From an uncultured Thermoguttaceae bacterium (GTDB lineage: Bacteria; Planctomycetota; Planctomycetia; Pirellulales; Thermoguttaceae): a stretch of 64,000 nt of DNA. Position 1 is the first letter of the stretch; each line of letters opens with the position of its first letter. Of the stretch, positions 1-8,004 are shown one piece after another. The notes under the pieces were generated by a model. It worked only from the letters and a program-made list of their open reading frames with translations, made no database searches and was not told the DNA's origin. The stretch is from NCBI GenBank assembly GCA_938042245.1, contig CALIRO010000045.1, positions 1 through 64,000 of the forward strand, read 5' to 3'. Both the position numbers and the translations under genes were made by a program.

Positions 1-185
1 ATCACGCAGGGCCAGAAGACAATATCGAAGGCGGCCGCCACATCGAGGATCTTTTCATTGATGGCCAAGACGGCAATCTCGCAACCGCCGCAGGAAGCCG
101 CCCAGTAGAGGGCCAACTTCGGCTTGCTAGGCGGGGGAGAACTTTCCGGATTTGCCGATTCAGGATGGTTTCCTACAGCCGACAT
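1..185 (-). CDS. mvhG: MvhG-like hydrogenase small subunit, 5' part (runs off left edge)
   Basis: The first 61 residues are visible and the gene continues past base 1. After a Pro/Ser-rich start of about 25 residues the protein has the motif YWAASCGGCE, followed by a hydrophobic stretch and FWPCV. This is the N-terminal signature of the small subunit of F420-non-reducing hydrogenase and related NADH:ubiquinone 20 kDa family proteins, whose Cys residues bind the proximal [4Fe-4S] cluster. The start at 185 is preceded by GGGAGA. It follows MvhD by 61 nt on the same strand, as in mvhD-mvhG-mvhA operons. The large subunit MvhA would be expected just outside the window but cannot be seen. The family call is good; H2 as substrate is an inference. 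Confidence 0.82.
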   Translation of the reverse strand, partial: MSAVGNHPESANPESSPPPSKPKLALYWAASCGGCEIAVLAINEKILDVAAAFDIVFWPCV

Positions 186-246
186 GGTAGATTCTCCCAA
201 GCAAGGCAATAGAATGTGCACAAATGTCTATTCTGATAGAAAGCGA

Positions 247-756
247 TCATTTTTCGAGGACTTCCAAAGCGGACTCGTGTTCCTGGACGATGGCCTGCAG
301 GGCCTGCTGGCGTTGGCCATTTTCCTGCCAATTTTGCGACCAACTGAGCGGGCCTAGCTGGCGGACTTCTTCGACGAACTGGTTGATGGCCTGGGCCAGT
401 TGGGGACCTTCGGAGGCCGAGGCCCACACCAGCCGAAGCCGATTCTCCTCGATGCCAACCTGGCGTAACATGCGGCGTAGGAAGAGGTATCGGCGGAGAG
501 TTTTGTAATTTTGTTCAATATAATGGCAATCGCCCGGATGGCAGCCGGCGATCATCACGCCGTCGGCCCCTAGGGCAAATGCCTTCAAAATAAAGGTTGG
601 ATCGACCCGACCGCTGCACATGACGCGAATCATCCGGACCTGGGGAGCATATTTGATCCGGGATGTGCCAGCCAGGTCGGATGCACTGTAACTGCACCAA
701 TTGCACAAAAAGGCCACAATTCGCGGGGAGAAACTCTTTTCGCTCGTTTCAGACAT
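247..756 (-). CDS. mvhD: MvhD-like hydrogenase iron-sulfur (delta) subunit
   Basis: A 169-residue protein with FLCNWCSYSASDLAG near the N-terminus, then RVMCSGRVDP and GCHPGDCHY. These are the conserved Cys motifs of MvhD, which binds a [2Fe-2S] cluster and passes electrons between the MvhAG hydrogenase (or another electron input module) and HdrA. The length is normal for the family. The start codon overlaps the end of hdrA by 8 nt, so translational coupling is likely. The C-terminal third is Gln-rich and less conserved. MvhD also occurs without hydrogenase, for example with formate dehydrogenase or Flx modules, so the partner depends on what lies to the left of the window. Confidence 0.9.
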   Translation of the reverse strand: MSETSEKSFSPRIVAFLCNWCSYSASDLAGTSRIKYAPQVRMIRVMCSGRVDPTFILKAFALGADGVMIAGCHPGDCHYIEQNYKTLRRYLFLRRMLRQVGIEENRLRLVWASASEGPQLAQAINQFVEEVRQLGPLSWSQNWQENGQRQQALQAIVQEHESALEVLEK

Positions 757-2866
757 AGCTTAGGATCCCTTCCAATTCCTGGTCGAGTTGTTCGTAGCTG
801 AATAGATACTGTTTGGCGGCGCCGGATGGGCAGGCGGCCACACAGGTGCCGCAGCCTTTGCACAAGGCCGGATCGACCACGGCGATGTTGCGCTCTTCGT
901 CGGGCCGAATCGCCTGATAGGGACAAACCGAGATACAGGTTCGGCAGCCGGAGCACATGGTTTCGTCGATCCAGGCGATGTTGGGTTCCAGTTCGATGTG
1001 GCCAGCGTCGATCAGGGCCAGTGCGGCGGCAGCGGCGGCGCTGGCCTGAGCCACCGTATCAGGAATGTCTTTGGGTCCTTGGCAGGCACCGGCAAGGAAT
1101 ACGCCGTCGTTGGCTGTCTGCACCGGCGCTAGTTTTGAATGCTTTTCCAAGAAGAAGCCTTCGGTGGAGCAGGAGATACCAAAAAGCCTGCGCACTTCAT
1201 CGGCGTCGGGCTGGGGTTCTAGGGCAATGGCCAGGATGACCATATCCAGCGGGATTTCTCGCACTTCGCCCAGCAGGGTGTCTTCCACCCGGACGACCAG
1301 CGGTTCAATGGGAGCGGCCGAAGGTTTTTGGGCCGGTTGGGCTTCCGGGCTCGTTGCCGGGGTGGCGGTTTGGACGGCTTCGGTGGCAGTGGGAGGATCG
1401 GACTGGCCGTTGCCGCCGCCAGCCACTTCGGCCGAAGCCGCCACCAGAGAAGCGGGCCGGATGTCGGCCACTTTGCCCCGGATAAAGCGGACGCCTTCGT
1501 TTTCCACCCGATTATAGAACTCTTCGAAGCCCTTGCCTGGGGCACGAATGTCGATGTAGAAGTTATAGACCTCTGCGCCGGTGTGTTCTTTTACTAGGTG
1601 GGCCAGTTTCAGGGCGTACATGCAACAGACGCGGGAGCAATAGGGATGATAGTTTTTATCTCGGCTTCCGACACAATGGATAATGCCGACTCGTTTTGGC
1701 GTGCGTCCGTCCCTAAGCACCAACTCTCCGGAGGTGGGGCCGCCGGCGTTGAGGAGGCGTTCGACTTCGAGGGCAGTATATACATTTGGATATTTGCCGT
1801 ACCCATAGTAGCGAATCGGCGTGGGATCAAACGCCTTAAAGCCGGTTGCTACGATGATAGCGCCCACCTCGTATTCCTCGATCGTTTCGGTCTGATCGAA
1901 GCGAATGGCATTTCGTTCACCGCAGGCTTGCACACAGGTTTGGGTGCATTTACCGCGGCTTAAGTAGAGACAGGTCTTTGGATCGATCACCGGAACCGGC
2001 GGCACTGCCTGGGCAAACGGCACATAGACCGGCTTTCGATAGCCAAGGCCCTGGTCAAACTCGTTGGGGAATCTGGGCCGGGTGAACACGCACGCTTCGA
2101 TGCATTGCATACAGCCCACGCAGGCCTCTTCGTCGATGTAGCGGGGTCGGCGGCGGATACGCGCTGTATATCGGCCCACCGAACCTTCCACCGAAACGAC
2201 ATCGGAATAAGTCAATAGTTTAATATTCGGATGCTCTTTGACGGCGGTCATTTTGGGCGTGAGGATGCAGGCCGCACAGTCAAGGGTGGGGAAGGTTTTG
2301 TCGAACATGGCCATGTGGCCGCCAATGGAAGGCTGCCGTTCGACCAGGATAACTTCCCGCCCGGCATCGGCAAGGGTCAGGGCTGCCTGGATACCGGCAA
2401 TGCCGCCGCCGACAACCAACACCCGGGGCGTAATCCGCACGTATTGGCGCTCGAGCGCTTCGTGCATGGCCACCCGGCGGACCGCAGCGGCAATATGAGA
2501 GCGGGCTTTGGCCATGCCTTCCTCTCGATCCGTCGCTACCCAGGAGACCTGTTCCCGGATGTTAGCAATCTGGACCAGGAAGCGGTTCATCCCGGCGGCT
2601 TCGGCCGCATTGCGGAAGGTGGTCTCATGCAGGTTCGGCGAACAGGCCGCCACCACCACCCGATTCAGTCGATATTCCTGAATATCCTGTTTGATTAGCT
2701 CCTGCCCGGGATCCGAACACATGTATTTGTAGTCCCGGGCCACCACCACGCCGGGCAAACCGCGTGCAAAGGCGGCCAGCTCCGCCACATCCAAAAACCC
2801 GGCAATATTCGTCCCACAATGGCATACATACACCCCAATCCGAACCGGATTTTCTGTACTGTTCAT
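749..2866 (-). CDS. hdrA: HdrA-like flavin/iron-sulfur subunit of heterodisulfide reductase-type complex
   Basis: A 705-residue soluble flavoprotein of the HdrA family, the electron-bifurcating core in methanogens and the matching subunit of bacterial Hdr-Flx and Hdr-Mvh complexes. The N-terminal domain holds VCHCGTNIAG and a CSDPGQ motif. A FAD-binding Rossmann motif VLVVGGGIAGIQAALTLADA lies near residues 145-170, followed by LDCAACILTPKM, a family hallmark. Cys-rich motifs CVGCMQCIEAC and CTQTCVQAC come mid-protein, and the C-terminal 65 residues carry two ferredoxin motifs (CSGCRTCISVCP, CKGCGTCVAACP). An Ala/Pro/Thr-rich insert lies near residues 475-530. The start at 2866 is preferred over a longer frame from 2908 because GAGG sits 6 nt upstream. 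No selenocysteine (in-frame TGA) is needed. Separate HdrB and HdrC genes are not present here. Confidence 0.93.
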   Translation of the reverse strand: MNSTENPVRIGVYVCHCGTNIAGFLDVAELAAFARGLPGVVVARDYKYMCSDPGQELIKQDIQEYRLNRVVVAACSPNLHETTFRNAAEAAGMNRFLVQIANIREQVSWVATDREEGMAKARSHIAAAVRRVAMHEALERQYVRITPRVLVVGGGIAGIQAALTLADAGREVILVERQPSIGGHMAMFDKTFPTLDCAACILTPKMTAVKEHPNIKLLTYSDVVSVEGSVGRYTARIRRRPRYIDEEACVGCMQCIEACVFTRPRFPNEFDQGLGYRKPVYVPFAQAVPPVPVIDPKTCLYLSRGKCTQTCVQACGERNAIRFDQTETIEEYEVGAIIVATGFKAFDPTPIRYYGYGKYPNVYTALEVERLLNAGGPTSGELVLRDGRTPKRVGIIHCVGSRDKNYHPYCSRVCCMYALKLAHLVKEHTGAEVYNFYIDIRAPGKGFEEFYNRVENEGVRFIRGKVADIRPASLVAASAEVAGGGNGQSDPPTATEAVQTATPATSPEAQPAQKPSAAPIEPLVVRVEDTLLGEVREIPLDMVILAIALEPQPDADEVRRLFGISCSTEGFFLEKHSKLAPVQTANDGVFLAGACQGPKDIPDTVAQASAAAAAALALIDAGHIELEPNIAWIDETMCSGCRTCISVCPYQAIRPDEERNIAVVDPALCKGCGTCVAACPSGAAKQYLFSYEQLDQELEGILSYV

Positions 2867-3281
2867 AGGAACCTCGCTTTTTCGGCACTCGAAGGGGAAA
2901 TGCAACACACTGCCGTTTTATTTCCGCTAACGGAATAAATGATTCCGTCATTCCCGCGAAAGCGCAAATCCAACCGTATCCCCTCTCCTGCGGAGGGCAG
3001 AGGCGAGAAGGTCCCCTCACCCGGCTTCGCCTTCGGTTCAGCCGGCCTCTCCCGCGGAAGGGAGAGGCAAACAAGTCCCCTCTCCCCACTGTGGGAGAGG
3101 ATGGCCCGGCGCCAGGCGGGCCGGGTGAGAGGGACTTCGCCCCTCGGCCCTTTTGTGGGAGAGGCTTCCCCTAATCCCCTCTCCCCTGGCGGGAGAGGGT
3201 TAGGGTGAGGGGGAATTTGGGCGGGCGGGACGCCCGCGCTCGGGGCTGCCTAGTTCTCCCACAGAACAAGGTGTTTTCATG
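2867..3281. repeat. Intergenic repeat block between emo-like gene and hdrA
   Basis: This 415-base gap holds no gene. From about 2980 to 3214 it has five or more alternating units built on CCCTCTCCC and GGAGAGG with GTGAGGGGGA or CCCCTCACCC tails, the same family seen at eight or so other intergenic sites in the window. A CCCGCGAAAGCG palindrome half lies at about 2950. The block splits the redox gene set, so hdrA-mvhD-mvhG may be transcribed separately from the upstream etf-emo genes. Confidence 0.75.
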
Positions 3282-5828
3282 TTATGTTGGCGGAGGGTTT
3301 TCCTCCGGGGTTACCGCTTGCAACACCAGTTGGGATATGTCCATGATTTTCAGCCGGGCTTCTGCGCCGGTGGTTTTCACGGCGTCTTGGAACATGACCA
3401 GGTCTTTGGGGCAGGCGACCACCAACACCTGGACGCCGGGTAGTTGCAAGGCTTCGTGGATGCGTTTTTCTGCGGGGCGGACTTGAATGCCCGGCATGTC
3501 TTTCATCCAGATCCGTCCGCCGCCGGCGCCGCAGCAGAAGCTGTTTTCTCGCGAGCGGGGCATTTCCAGTAGCCGAACGCCCAGGGCAGCCAGCACCCGG
3601 CGAGGCGGATCGTAAATGCCGTTATATCGGCCCAGGTAGCAGGGGTCGTGGTAGGTAACTGTCAGGTCCTCCAGCCGACGCCGGATCGGCAATCGGCCCT
3701 CGGCAATCCATCGGTCCAGGAGTTCTACGGCATGGAAGATGGGTTTGCCGGCCAAGGGCGACTGCTCCTCCGAAGTTTCTTTGGTCTGGGCGGTGGGAGC
3801 GGTGTCTGAGGGAGAACCATTGCCTTCGGCTTCTCCGTTGCCGCCATAGGGATATTCATTTTTCAAGGTGTTATAGGAGTGGGGGTCGGTGGTAACGATG
3901 GCTTGGAAACGGGCGGTAGCTAGAGCCTGCAAATTTTTATCCCGGAGCATTTCGAACAGGCCCTCTTCGCCCACCCGGCGCACGTCGTTGCCGGCGTTTT
4001 GTTCTTTGTCCATGAGAAAGCCGACCGACACCCCGGCCAAGCTGAACAGCCGGGCCATCGCCTGGGTGGCCTCCAGCACGCGGGGATCGTAGGCGGCATA
4101 GTCGCCCAGAAACCAGAGGAACTCTACCTCCTCTTTTCGGGCATCCTTGACCGGCAGCCCTGCCTTCTGGAGGCCTTCCGTGCGTTTGCGGGGCGACTGT
4201 CCGAAGGAATTGCCGTACCGCTGTAAGTTCATCAGGGCCTCTTGGAGGTTTTCATCCACTTGGCCTTGATCGACTAGATGCCGGCGCATATCGACGATGG
4301 CCCGAGGATGTTCGATGCCGACCGGGCAGATGTCTTCACAGGCCCGGCAGGTGCAGCAGGACCAGAGCACGTCGGCAGGGATGGTTTGACCGTGGAGCTT
4401 CGGAAGGATTTTGGCGGCGGGAGCGGCCTGGCTGGCAGAGTGAGGAAAACCAGGAGCACCTGCATCGGTTGCCGAACCATCGCGGCCAGCTGAACCTGTT
4501 TGCTCGGCGGTGCTTGCAAGGGCGCCAGCGGCCGAAGCAGAAGCCCGAGCCGAACCAGTTCCTGCCGGGCCATGGTTGTCTTCTGCCTCCGTGGAGCTAG
4601 CCCGTCGAACCGGTGTGCGCAGCAAAAGGCCATCCACTGCATGAACAAAATCCCTGGGCGAGAGGGGGAAATGGCACTGATGCCCAGGGCAGACCTCCTG
4701 GCATCGGCCGCACCAGGTGCAGGAGTCGATCTGCATGAGTTGTTGCCAGGTGAAATCTCGAAGCTGAGCGACTCCAGCGGGTGCGGCCACCGGCAACCGG
4801 CCCACCGGCCTGGAAGCCCGCAGGAACAAATTCACCGGCGAAGAAATCAGATGGAACGCCTTGGTCCAAGGGATGGCAATCAGAAACACAAAGGCCAACA
4901 AGGCATGGGTCCACCACAGGAGCCGATGCCAGGTCTGCAAGGCCTCGAAGGAGGCGTTTTGGAAGAGTTTGCCTACTAGCCAGCCGACCGGCGCCCATCC
5001 GGCGGCGGGAAAGACCGGGCCGCCCCCGGCAATCCGGGCCATTTCTGCCTGTTGATGTTCCTCATGGAGATGCCCACCGGCCATGGCTTCCCATCGAGTT
5101 CGCCAAATCGGCTTATCGGTAGGCTGGTCCGATGGAGTAGGTGAGTGGCTGCTTTTTGCTAGGGGGATTTGTTCTGCAGGGGATTGAGCCGGCCGGGGCG
5201 ATGCGCCCTGATCCTTCTGGGCGGTTTGGGTTTGGCGGACCAGGGCTTCCAGCTGGAAGCCCTGAGCCAATCGAAGCCCTTCGACCAAAAATCCGGTAAT
5301 CGCTATCAGGGCCAAAAGCTGAAGGAACGGGAAACTGTCCCAAAACGAAACCGGCCTGCTGGGTGCTGCCAATCGGGCCGGGCGCTGTACAACCCGACGA
5401 TACCCCGCCAGGGCCAACCCGACGAGCAACACTACGCCGAAAAGGTCCAAGGCCAGTTCAAACACCTGATACAGCCCGCCCCGGAGAATCTGCCAGCCGA
5501 AAATTAAATGAGCAATGTCCTGGTCGATGGTGGCGGCGGCGGTGCCCAGGAACAAGACGACCATGCCCCAGAAGATGGCCAGATGCATTGTCAGGGCGAA
5601 GGGATCTCGGCTGAGCCGGCCTTGGAATAAAGCAGTCCGGATCCACTCACCGAGGCGGCCCGTTCGCAAAAGCCGAGCTACATATCCGCCCAGGCTGCCG
5701 AGGCCTGGTTCCGGCTGGCCAATGCTCCATTTGCGCACCCGCCAGACAATACCCCAGACGATCAGCACTAGCACCACCGGGATCATCAAATACAGGATCA
5801 GCTCGGCGGCTGGGGGCACATTCCACAT
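3282..5828 (-). CDS. EMO-like membrane Fe-S oxidoreductase (NarI-like domain + 2x[4Fe-4S] + CCG domains)
   Basis: 848 residues from the ATG at 5828; a TTG at 5930 would add 34 poorly conserved residues and cannot be excluded. The N-terminal 330 residues carry about five hydrophobic helices with His residues in LTMHLAIFWG, DIAHLIFGW and WTHALLAFVFL, as in NarI-like b-haem subunits. Two ferredoxin motifs follow (CTWCGRCQEVCPGHQC and CCTCRACEDICPVG). The C-terminal part has two CCG-type halves. The second keeps TYHDPCYLGR and FCCGAGGG but ends in ACPKD, where CPxC is usual. In the first half the usual Cys positions read GDYAAYD, EQNAGN and DPHSYN. This architecture is that of Etf:menaquinone oxidoreductases (EMO, formerly DUF224 proteins), and etfAB lies directly upstream. 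Three low-complexity Ser/Ala/Thr/Pro inserts separate the domains. It probably passes electrons between EtfAB and the quinone pool at the membrane. Confidence 0.85.
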   Translation of the reverse strand: MWNVPPAAELILYLMIPVVLVLIVWGIVWRVRKWSIGQPEPGLGSLGGYVARLLRTGRLGEWIRTALFQGRLSRDPFALTMHLAIFWGMVVLFLGTAAATIDQDIAHLIFGWQILRGGLYQVFELALDLFGVVLLVGLALAGYRRVVQRPARLAAPSRPVSFWDSFPFLQLLALIAITGFLVEGLRLAQGFQLEALVRQTQTAQKDQGASPRPAQSPAEQIPLAKSSHSPTPSDQPTDKPIWRTRWEAMAGGHLHEEHQQAEMARIAGGGPVFPAAGWAPVGWLVGKLFQNASFEALQTWHRLLWWTHALLAFVFLIAIPWTKAFHLISSPVNLFLRASRPVGRLPVAAPAGVAQLRDFTWQQLMQIDSCTWCGRCQEVCPGHQCHFPLSPRDFVHAVDGLLLRTPVRRASSTEAEDNHGPAGTGSARASASAAGALASTAEQTGSAGRDGSATDAGAPGFPHSASQAAPAAKILPKLHGQTIPADVLWSCCTCRACEDICPVGIEHPRAIVDMRRHLVDQGQVDENLQEALMNLQRYGNSFGQSPRKRTEGLQKAGLPVKDARKEEVEFLWFLGDYAAYDPRVLEATQAMARLFSLAGVSVGFLMDKEQNAGNDVRRVGEEGLFEMLRDKNLQALATARFQAIVTTDPHSYNTLKNEYPYGGNGEAEGNGSPSDTAPTAQTKETSEEQSPLAGKPIFHAVELLDRWIAEGRLPIRRRLEDLTVTYHDPCYLGRYNGIYDPPRRVLAALGVRLLEMPRSRENSFCCGAGGGRIWMKDMPGIQVRPAEKRIHEALQLPGVQVLVVACPKDLVMFQDAVKTTGAEARLKIMDISQLVLQAVTPEENPPPT

Positions 5829-6025
5829 CAGCGGCCTAGCAAAGGGCACTGCTCGGCCTCCCAAGGGTTCACAGGTTGTTACTGGTTGCCAAGGGGAAAC
5901 GTCCTCCTGGAGCAGAAGCCGAATCCCCAAATCTCCGTCTGTTTTGGATAGACCTCTGCAGAGAATCGGGAGAAGGATCGTTCACAAGGGGGCTGACCCA
6001 TCCCCCTATCCTCTGCGTCGGTCGA

Positions 6026-7012
6026 TTATGTAGTCTTTTTGGCCTGGATGGCCTGGGTGAGCGGTTCAACCAAGTCCATCAGGTCCATTTGCACGCCATA
6101 ATCGGCCACATCGAAAATCGGGGCTTTTGGGTCTGTGTTGACGGCGATAATCAAATCGGAGCCCGACATGCCTTCCACATGTTCCGGCGCCCCGGAAATG
6201 CCCAGGGCCAAGTACAATTTGGGTTTTACGGTCATCCCGGATTTGCCCACCTGGCGGGTGGTGGGCAGCCAACCTTGATCGACAATCGGCCGGGAAGCGC
6301 AGACCGCGCCGCCCAGGAGGTCGGCCAATTGCTGGATCGGTTCGAGGTTTTCTTTTTGTTGGATGCCCCGGCCCACCGCTACCAGAACAGTTTGGGCGGT
6401 AATATCGACATCGCCGGGCGGCGGCAGGATCCATTGACGAAAAGCCACCCTGGCGCCGTCCGGAGCGGGCAGATCCGCAGGCGGACTGACCGGTTCCACT
6501 TGGGCTTTGCCTGTGCTGGTAGCCGGGGTGAAACTGCCCGGCAAAATCATCAGGATAGCCGGCGCCTCTTGGATCCGGACATTGGCCAGCATTTTGCCGC
6601 CGCACAGGCTACAGGTGGCCCGAACCTGACCGTCTTCGATGCTAGCCTGCTGACAACCCAGGACCAGTGGGGCGTTCAACCGGGCGGCCAGCAGCGGCGC
6701 CACATCCCAGCCGATCGACGTACTGCCCACCAGCACCGCCCGAGGCGTTTCCGCCTGGATAACCGCTTGCAAGGCGGCCAGGAACAGTTCCGGGGAATAT
6801 TCCGCTAAACTGGGATGATTCACCACTAGGATACGGTCAGCGGCCTGCAGGCCGGAGACAAACGGTGATCCATCGGCACTGAGCACGGCAGCCAGGACGT
6901 GGCCGCCGGTTGCATCGGCCAAACGTCGGGCTGCCCCCAATAGCTCGGCAACAATCCCAGAAAGAACTCCCCTGGGCGTCTCTGCCAGCACCAAAATATC
7001 CGAAGCACTCAT
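6026..7012 (-). CDS. etfA: Electron transfer flavoprotein alpha subunit
   Basis: A 328-residue EtfA/FixB protein. The C-terminal FAD domain is clear: SRPIVDQGW, QVGKSGMTVKPKLY, ALGISGAPEHVEGM and AVNTDPKAPIFDVADYG appear in the expected order from about residue 235. The N-terminal half is the variable ETF alpha domain. The start codon overlaps the stop of etfB by 4 nt (ATGA arrangement), so the two subunits are translationally coupled. Etf carries electrons from dehydrogenases; some Etf proteins bifurcate electrons. The placement before an EMO-like membrane protein suggests the partner is menaquinone. Whether this Etf is bifurcating cannot be decided from the visible motifs. Confidence 0.95.
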   Translation of the reverse strand: MSASDILVLAETPRGVLSGIVAELLGAARRLADATGGHVLAAVLSADGSPFVSGLQAADRILVVNHPSLAEYSPELFLAALQAVIQAETPRAVLVGSTSIGWDVAPLLAARLNAPLVLGCQQASIEDGQVRATCSLCGGKMLANVRIQEAPAILMILPGSFTPATSTGKAQVEPVSPPADLPAPDGARVAFRQWILPPPGDVDITAQTVLVAVGRGIQQKENLEPIQQLADLLGGAVCASRPIVDQGWLPTTRQVGKSGMTVKPKLYLALGISGAPEHVEGMSGSDLIIAVNTDPKAPIFDVADYGVQMDLMDLVEPLTQAIQAKKTT

Positions 7013-7782
7013 CGGAGCAGTCCTTTCTCTTCGAGGAGGGCAGCAATTCGGTTAGCAACTTGTTCCGGAGAGCCGGTGAGCATTTCGGCCCGTTCTGCTG
7101 GGGCGGGCGGATAAAGCTGATCTACTTCCACCCGAGCCGCCTCCGCAGGCACGGCCGCCTCTTGCTCGGCAATTTGAGTACTTTTCATCGCAGCCCGAAT
7201 TCGACTGACCGGCACATACCGGGGCGGCTGCTCCGCCCCCAAAATCCCCAACACCGCTGGAAGCCGAACCTCGTACTGCGCCATGACCGCTCCGGGAAAT
7301 TCTTTGCACACCAGCAGGCTCTGGCCGTCGGCCGCCTGCACCCCCCGAACCACCCCGACATACGGCCAACCCAGACAAACGGCCAGTTCTGCCGAAAGCA
7401 CGCCGTCTAGCTCGTCCGGGGCCTGCACACCCACTAGGACCAAATCCGGCCCTTGGGAACGGAGCACCTCGGCATACATACGGGCGGCTTGCTGAGGCGA
7501 CGGACTGCGGTTCGGATCGTCCCAGAGGAGTTTGAGGATCTGGTCAGCCCCTTTGGCTGCCGCCGCATACAGCGAATTATCCACATCCCCAAAATCTATA
7601 CTCAAAACAGTTACACTGCCGCCATGTTTCTCTTTGAGCAGCAAAGCCTGCTCCAAAGCATGGTCATCCGATTCATTAAGCACAAAAGCAGCCGAACTCA
7701 AATCGAACGCCTTGCCCGTAGAATCTACTTCCAGCGGTTCGATTAGGTCCGGCACATGCCGAATCACCACCGCAATCTTCAT
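7009..7782 (-). CDS. etfB: Electron transfer flavoprotein beta subunit
   Basis: A 257-residue EtfB/FixA protein starting MKIAVVIRHVPD, with NESDDHALEQALLLKE near residue 36 and VLVGVQAPDELDG near residue 115, typical of the adenine-nucleotide-binding beta subunit. AAGGAG lies just upstream of the ATG at 7782. It overlaps etfA by 4 nt. The family includes both the AMP-binding (respiratory) and FAD-binding (bifurcating) types; the residues that separate them need alignment. It acts in the cytoplasm as a heterodimer with EtfA. Confidence 0.95.
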   Translation of the reverse strand: MKIAVVIRHVPDLIEPLEVDSTGKAFDLSSAAFVLNESDDHALEQALLLKEKHGGSVTVLSIDFGDVDNSLYAAAAKGADQILKLLWDDPNRSPSPQQAARMYAEVLRSQGPDLVLVGVQAPDELDGVLSAELAVCLGWPYVGVVRGVQAADGQSLLVCKEFPGAVMAQYEVRLPAVLGILGAEQPPRYVPVSRIRAAMKSTQIAEQEAAVPAEAARVEVDQLYPPAPAERAEMLTGSPEQVANRIAALLEEKGLLR

Positions 7783-7800
7783 AGGCTCTCCTTTTTATTT

Positions 7801-8004
7801 TTAGAAGGTCAACGCCTCCGCAGAGGCGATCCAGCCGAACGGAGGCGGCTTGACCGCCAGCAGATCGGTGATCGCCAGATTTACCAGGCCAACTCCTCTC
7901 CAGACGATCCAGGCGGACCAGCTGTTTCCTCCCAGTCGGCAACCTGTCTTCTCCGAGAAAGAGGCTCCCTGCTCGAAGTTCCCTGCCCGGCAACCTCCCT
8001 TCAC
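7801..8004 (-). CDS. Possible small coupled ORF between hdrD-like gene and etfB
   Basis: A 67-codon frame starts with GTG overlapping the stop of the HdrD-like gene (GTGA) and has AAGGAG about 5 nt before it. Its TAA stop lies 18 nt before the etfB start, so it exactly fills the only large gap in an otherwise tight gene string. The product has two Cys and a short hydrophobic stretch (LVNLAITDLLAV). I recognise no family. It may instead be an untranslated spacer, and no homology can be claimed. Confidence 0.3.
   Translation of the reverse strand: MKGGCRAGNFEQGASFSEKTGCRLGGNSWSAWIVWRGVGLVNLAITDLLAVKPPPFGWIASAEALTF

Noticed and set aside
749-2866. Selenocysteine in HdrA
   Set aside because: No in-frame TGA interrupts the gene.
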